Assembly: GCA_030150425.1 (NCBI GenBank)
Contig: JASLFY010000265.1
Coordinates: 1-9,643 of the forward strand
DNA length: 9,643 nucleotides
Reading direction: 5' to 3'
Source: Yimella sp.
GTDB taxonomy: Bacteria > Actinomycetota > Actinomycetes > Actinomycetales > Dermatophilaceae
Position 1 is the stretch's first letter. Each line of letters opens with the position of its first letter. The translations under genes and the position numbers were made by a program. Shown here piece by piece: positions 6,901-9,643 of this stretch. The notes below the pieces were generated by a model that had not been told where the DNA came from, ran no database searches, and saw nothing but the letters and a program-made list of their open reading frames with translations.

Positions 6901-7236
6901 TCAGGCCTTTTCGTCGGTGGACTGGGACTCGGACTGGGTATCGGGCTGCTCGACCAGGCGGCGCGGAACGATCGCGCGGCGGTCGAAGCGCAACTGCACT
7001 CCGGCGGCGACCTCGAGCACGGCCACCTGGTCGTCCAGGGAGATCAGTCGGCCGTACAGACCGGAGGTGGTCGAGACCTCGTCACCGACCGCGATCTGCT
7101 GCTGGGCCTGCTGCATCTGCTTCTGCCGGCGCCGGCTGACCCAGAACATCACCGCCAACAGAACGATCGGCAGGAGCAGCAGCATCATCCCCTGCGTCGA
7201 GGACTGCCCGCTGGAAGCGGCGGCAAGGGCGTACAT
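6901..7236 (-). CDS. yajC: Sec translocon accessory subunit YajC
   Basis: YajC is a small single-pass membrane protein that associates with SecDF and the translocon. The product has 111 residues, in the usual range. A short polar N-terminus precedes one helix (about 17-33, MMLLLLPIVLLAVMFWV). A basic cytosolic stretch RRRQKQMQQAQQQ follows, then the family signature GDEVSTTSGLYGRL (51-64), and an acidic Ser/Gln-rich tail. The start ATG at 7236-7234 has GGGAG nine bases upstream. It is the first gene after a 105-base gap and is followed after three bases by secD in the same reading frame. The function is well supported by family and context; the exact mechanism of YajC is still poorly defined in general. 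Confidence 0.95.
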   Translation of the reverse strand: MYALAAASSGQSSTQGMMLLLLPIVLLAVMFWVSRRRQKQMQQAQQQIAVGDEVSTTSGLYGRLISLDDQVAVLEVAAGVQLRFDRRAIVPRRLVEQPDTQSESQSTDEKA

Positions 7237-7269
7237 GCGGTGGAACTCCCGGGTTGGTGAAGGTGTGCA

Positions 7270-7287
7270 GCGACGGCGCGCCGTCGC
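7270..7287. repeat. Perfect 18-bp palindrome in ruvB-yajC gap
   Basis: GCGACGGCGCGCCGTCGC reads identically on both strands. It lies 34-51 bases before the yajC start codon and begins where the inferred transcript would start. As RNA it could fold into a 7-bp stem with a CGCG loop at the 5' end of the leader. As DNA it has the two-fold symmetry of a repressor site. It could also end the ruv transcript, although no T-tract follows. The symmetry is certain; the role is not known. Confidence 0.5.
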
Positions 7288-7290
7288 GTG

Positions 7291-7319
7291 AGTCTAGGTG
7301 AGTGGCGCCGCCGACCCAA
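7291..7319 (-). promoter_or_regulatory. Candidate promoter of the yajC-secD-secF-apt transcript
   Basis: On the minus strand TTGGGT (7319-7314) and TAGACT (7296-7291) are separated by exactly 17 bases, the preferred spacing for the main vegetative sigma factor. The -35 matches TTGACA at three positions (TTG) and the -10 matches TATAAT at four. The start of transcription would fall near 7284-7287, about 50 bases before the yajC ATG. The octamer CTAGACTC here recurs at the candidate rel promoter. Inferred from sequence only. Confidence 0.45.
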
Positions 7320-7341
7320 GTTCGGGGTGTGGCGGATCACA

Positions 7342-8430
7342 TCAGTCGGAGAACCGACCGTCACCCTCCGGCAACGTCGGCTGGGCGCCCCACGTTCCGA
7401 GATCGGCGGGCGGGGTGAGACCGAGGTGGTCCCAGGCCAGGGCGGACGCGGCCCGGCCGCGCGGGGTTCGTACGAGGTAGCCCTCGCGGACCAGGAACGG
7501 TTCGGCGACGGTCTCGACCGTGTCCGGCTCCTCGCCGACCGCGACGGCGAGCGTGGTCAGACCGACCGGCCCACCGCCGAAGCGCTTGCACAACGCCTCC
7601 AGCACTCCCCGGTCGAGCCGGTCGAGTCCCTTGGCGTCGACGTCGAACAACTCGAGCGCGGCGCGCGCGGAGCCCTGGTCGACGACACTCTGTCCGTGGA
7701 TCTGGGCGTAGTCGCGCACCCGGCGCAGCAGCCGGTTGGCGATGCGGGGTGTGCCGCGGGATCGGCCGGCGATCTCGGCGACGCCCTGCGGGGTCGTCTC
7801 GACGTCGAGCAGGTGGGCGCTGCGCTGCACGATCTGCGCCAGGTCCTCGGCCGAGTAGAAGTCGAGGTGGCCGGTGAACCCGAACCGGTCGCGCAGCGGC
7901 GCCGGCAGCAACCCGGCGCGGGTGGTCGCGCCGACCACGGTGAACGGCGGCAACTCCAACGGGATGGCGGTGGCGCCGGGGCCCTTGCCGACGACGACGT
8001 CGACCCGGAAGTCCTCCATCGCGAGGTACAGCATCTCCTCTGCGGGACGGGCCATCCGGTGGATCTCGTCGAGGAAGAGCACCTCACCCTCGGCCAGCGA
8101 GGACAGGATCGCGGCGAGGTCGCCGGCGTGCTGGATGGCCGGGCCACTGGTGATCCGGATCGGCTGCTCCAGTTCGGCGGCGATGATCATCGCCAGGCTG
8201 GTCTTGCCCAGACCGGGCGGGCCGGACAGCAGGACGTGGTCGGGCGTGGTCCCCCGCCGCTTGGCCGCGGCGAGGACCAGGCCGAGCTGCTCGGACACCC
8301 GGGGCTGCCCCGGGAACTCCGACAGTCGGCGCGGACGCAGCGCGGCCTCGAAGTGGCGCTCGTCGGGCGCACCGCCCGGGTCGACGATCCGGGCCGTCGC
8401 GTCGTACGAGGAGTCGTCGTAGTCGCTCAT
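7342..8430 (-). CDS. ruvB: Holliday junction branch migration ATPase RuvB
   Basis: RuvB is the hexameric AAA+ motor that, loaded by RuvA, pumps DNA through a Holliday junction. The 362 residues contain Walker A GPPGLGKTS (70-78), Walker B LFLDEIH (118-124), sensor 1 GATTRAG (167-173), the arginine-finger region LRDRFGF (179-185), sensor 2 GTPRIANRLLRR (226-237), and a C-terminal winged-helix domain ending near WDHLGL (333-338). The hairpin that contacts RuvA lies near 141-166. The start ATG at 8430-8428 is 18 bases after the ruvA stop, with only a weak GGATGG/GGGTGAG ahead, so translation may depend partly on ruvA. An upstream ATG at 8437 is out of frame. The acidic, Tyr-rich N-terminal extension of about 25 residues is ordinary for actinobacterial RuvB. 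All ATPase motifs are intact. Confidence 0.98.
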   Translation of the reverse strand: MSDYDDSSYDATARIVDPGGAPDERHFEAALRPRRLSEFPGQPRVSEQLGLVLAAAKRRGTTPDHVLLSGPPGLGKTSLAMIIAAELEQPIRITSGPAIQHAGDLAAILSSLAEGEVLFLDEIHRMARPAEEMLYLAMEDFRVDVVVGKGPGATAIPLELPPFTVVGATTRAGLLPAPLRDRFGFTGHLDFYSAEDLAQIVQRSAHLLDVETTPQGVAEIAGRSRGTPRIANRLLRRVRDYAQIHGQSVVDQGSARAALELFDVDAKGLDRLDRGVLEALCKRFGGGPVGLTTLAVAVGEEPDTVETVAEPFLVREGYLVRTPRGRAASALAWDHLGLTPPADLGTWGAQPTLPEGDGRFSD

Positions 8431-8448
8431 CGCTCACCCATCCGCCGG

Positions 8449-9048
8449 TCAGCGCCCCAGGTCGCGCAGCGTCGCGCGCAACAGCCCGGCGACGTCGGCC
8501 GGTGCGTCCGCCGAACCGGCGACCCGGCGTACGGCGTCGGCGGCCTGCTTCGCGGACCAGCCCAGCCCGACCAGGGCGTCGGCGACCTGCTGGTGCACGA
8601 CGTCGACCGCGGGAGCCGCGGGCTGCTCGGGCACGGCGTCGCCGGCGTAGCCGAGCACCTTGTCCTTGAGTTCGAGGACGATCCGCTCGGCGCCCTTCTT
8701 GCCGATGCCCGGCACCTTGGTCAGCGCGCCGAGATCGCCGGCCGCGATCGCCGCGGCCAATGGCGCCGGCGCGTGGACGGCCAGCATCGCCAGCGCCAGC
8801 CGCGGGCCGACACCGCTGACTGTCTGCACCAGTTCGAACAGGTCCTTCTCGTCGTCGTCCGCGAAGCCGTACAGCGTCAGGGAGTCCTCGCGCACCACCA
8901 GCGTCGTGGCGTACGTCGCGCTCTGGCCCTCGCGGGCGGTCGCGGCGACGGCCGGGGTGGTGTGGACCAACATGCCCACTCCCCCGACCTCGAGAACGAC
9001 GTGGTCGAGGCCACGGCGCAGCACGGTGCCACGCAGCGAGGCGATCAT
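8449..9048 (-). CDS. ruvA: Holliday junction DNA-binding protein RuvA
   Basis: RuvA tetramers bind four-way junctions, hold them in a square-planar form and recruit RuvB. The 199-residue product has three recognisable domains. The N-terminal OB-fold (MIASLRGTVL to about 62) includes the acidic pin region REDSLTLYGF (53-62). The middle domain carries two helix-hairpin-helix motifs, VSGVGPRLALAML (77-89) and VPGIGKKGAERIVLEL (112-127). A flexible Pro/Ala linker near 139-150 leads to the C-terminal RuvB-contacting domain (about 151-199). The start ATG at 9048-9046 overlaps the ruvC stop as ATGA and is preceded by a near-ideal AGGAGGT seven bases upstream. Length and motifs are normal for the family. 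Confidence 0.97.
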   Translation of the reverse strand: MIASLRGTVLRRGLDHVVLEVGGVGMLVHTTPAVAATAREGQSATYATTLVVREDSLTLYGFADDDEKDLFELVQTVSGVGPRLALAMLAVHAPAPLAAAIAAGDLGALTKVPGIGKKGAERIVLELKDKVLGYAGDAVPEQPAAPAVDVVHQQVADALVGLGWSAKQAADAVRRVAGSADAPADVAGLLRATLRDLGR

Positions 9049-9623
9049 CGGGCGTACCTCCTGACGGAGCGGTCGTCGGCGACCGCGGGACGGGTTCGGG
9101 GTGTTGCGGGAGCGCGCCGCGCGAGGGCGGCCGCGGCGATGCGGTCCTGCGCGCCGCCGCGCCACACGTGACAGATGGCGATCGCGAGGGCGTCGGCCGC
9201 GTCGGCCGGTTTCGGCGCCGCGTCGAGCCGCAGGATGCGGGTGATCATCGAGGTCACCTGGGCCTTGTCGGCCCGACCGTTGCCGGTGACCGCGGCCTTG
9301 ACCTCGCTCGGGGTGTGCATCGCCAGCGGCAGTCCGCGCCGGGCGGCCGCGAGCATCGGCACCGCGGACGCCTGGGCGGTGCCCATGATCCCCTTGATGT
9401 TGGCCTTGGCGAAGACCCGCTCGACCGCGACGGCGTCGGGCTCGTAGCGCTGCATCCACTCGTCGATCTCGGTCTGCAGGCTGAGCAGCCGTTCGGCGGG
9501 GTCGTCGGTCACCGGAGTCCGCACGACACCGACGGCGACCATCCGCACCGGCTGCCCGATGCCTCCTTCGACCACGCCAAGACCACATCGGGTCAGGCCG
9601 GGATCGACTCCGAGCACTCGCAC
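9045..9623 (-). CDS. ruvC: Holliday junction resolvase RuvC
   Basis: RuvC is a dimeric endonuclease of the RNase H-like fold that cuts Holliday junctions symmetrically during recombinational repair. The four acidic catalytic residues are present: Asp7 in MRVLGVDPGLTRCG, Glu68 in VAVERVF, and Asp141 and Asp144 in ADAADALAIAICH. The conserved FAKANIKGIMGTAQASAV (71-88) and GRADKAQV (116-123) are also intact. The 192 residues include a roughly 35-residue basic, Ala/Arg/Pro-rich tail after the catalytic core, common in actinobacterial RuvC. The start is GTG at 9623-9621, matching the family N-terminus. AAGGAG at 9639-9634 lies ten bases upstream, a slightly long spacing. The gene is complete but only 20 bases of upstream sequence are visible, so its promoter cannot be judged. 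Confidence 0.97.
   Translation of the reverse strand: MRVLGVDPGLTRCGLGVVEGGIGQPVRMVAVGVVRTPVTDDPAERLLSLQTEIDEWMQRYEPDAVAVERVFAKANIKGIMGTAQASAVPMLAAARRGLPLAMHTPSEVKAAVTGNGRADKAQVTSMITRILRLDAAPKPADAADALAIAICHVWRGGAQDRIAAAALARRAPATPRTRPAVADDRSVRRYAR
9056..9062 (-). promoter_or_regulatory. Strong ribosome-binding site of ruvA
   Basis: AGGAGGT on the minus strand, within the last codons of ruvC, sits seven bases before the ruvA ATG. It is the best Shine-Dalgarno match in the window. It fixes the ruvA start and suggests that ruvA can be translated well without relying only on coupling to ruvC. Confidence 0.8.
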
Positions 9624-9633
9624 AGCAGCGCAG

Positions 9634-9639
9634 CTCCTT
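9634..9639 (-). promoter_or_regulatory. Ribosome-binding site of ruvC
   Basis: AAGGAG on the minus strand is ten bases before the GTG start codon of ruvC. It is consistent with the start chosen from the conserved MRVLGVDPG N-terminus. Confidence 0.55.
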
Positions 9640-9643
9640 CATG

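Noticed and set aside
5008..7291. Long plus-strand open frames (about 750 and 416 codons) opposite secD and yajC.
   Set aside because: They are antisense shadows of GC-rich coding DNA. Their products are biased in composition (Arg/Gly/Val or Ala/Val/Asp), match no family I recognise, and the minus strand here carries intact SecD and YajC motifs.
7288..9171. Plus-strand open frame of 627 codons across ruvB and ruvA.
   Set aside because: It lies opposite two complete, motif-bearing genes, its product is Arg/Gly/Gln-rich without domains, and it has no credible ribosome-binding site. This is typical of high-GC third-position bias.
8449..9642. A 397-codon minus-strand frame that would extend RuvA upstream through ruvC from an ATG at 9642.
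   Set aside because: The upstream part is out of frame with intact ruvC and has no homology. RuvA has a conserved N-terminus MIASLRG with a near-ideal AGGAGGT before it.
1..9643. Search for a mobile element, CRISPR array, toxin-antitoxin pair, tRNA, riboswitch or defence system.
   Set aside because: No direct-repeat arrays, transposase motifs, cloverleaf structures or small paired genes were seen. All coding capacity is taken up by nine conserved housekeeping genes.

Overview
The window is a stretch of core chromosome from a high-GC actinobacterium. Three things point there: the very high G+C with third-position GC bias, long spurious open frames on the opposite strand, and the gene order ruvC-ruvA-ruvB-yajC-secD-secF-apt-rel, which is typical of Actinobacteria. 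The protein sequences do not let me name the genus. There is no sign of a mobile element, CRISPR array, prophage, tRNA or rRNA.

Layout. Positions 1-880 (+ strand) hold the C-terminal two thirds of an M18 metallo-aminopeptidase cut by the left edge. It runs convergently into rel, with a 33-base gap and an 8-bp hairpin over the peptidase stop codon. Everything else is on the minus strand. Reading in the direction of transcription from the right edge: ruvC (9623-9045), ruvA (9048-8449), ruvB (8430-7342), a 105-base gap with a candidate promoter and an 18-bp palindrome, yajC (7236-6901), secD (6897-4894), secF (4894-3761), apt (3764-3225), a 31-base gap with a second candidate promoter, and rel (3193-914). 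No gene-free stretch exceeds about 105 bases.

The genes form three functional blocks. RuvABC migrates and resolves Holliday junctions. YajC-SecD-SecF is the accessory membrane complex that helps the Sec translocon pull proteins across the membrane using the proton gradient. Apt and Rel link adenine salvage to the (p)ppGpp stringent response. Junctions inside the blocks are tight: ATGA overlap ruvC/ruvA, TGATG secD/secF, GTGA secF/apt, and only three bases between yajC and secD. This suggests co-transcription and translational coupling. The two wider gaps, before yajC and before rel, share the octamer CTAGACTC (minus strand), placed where a -10 element would sit. The only two CTAG tetranucleotides I found in the window are these two. 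Rel appears to be read from a leaderless mRNA.

I found no undescribed biological system. The points most worth checking are the paired promoter-like elements, the palindrome at the inferred yajC start site, the long Ser/Thr/Ala-rich insertion and cysteine pair in the external part of SecD, and the same-frame yajC/secD junction with a TTG start.
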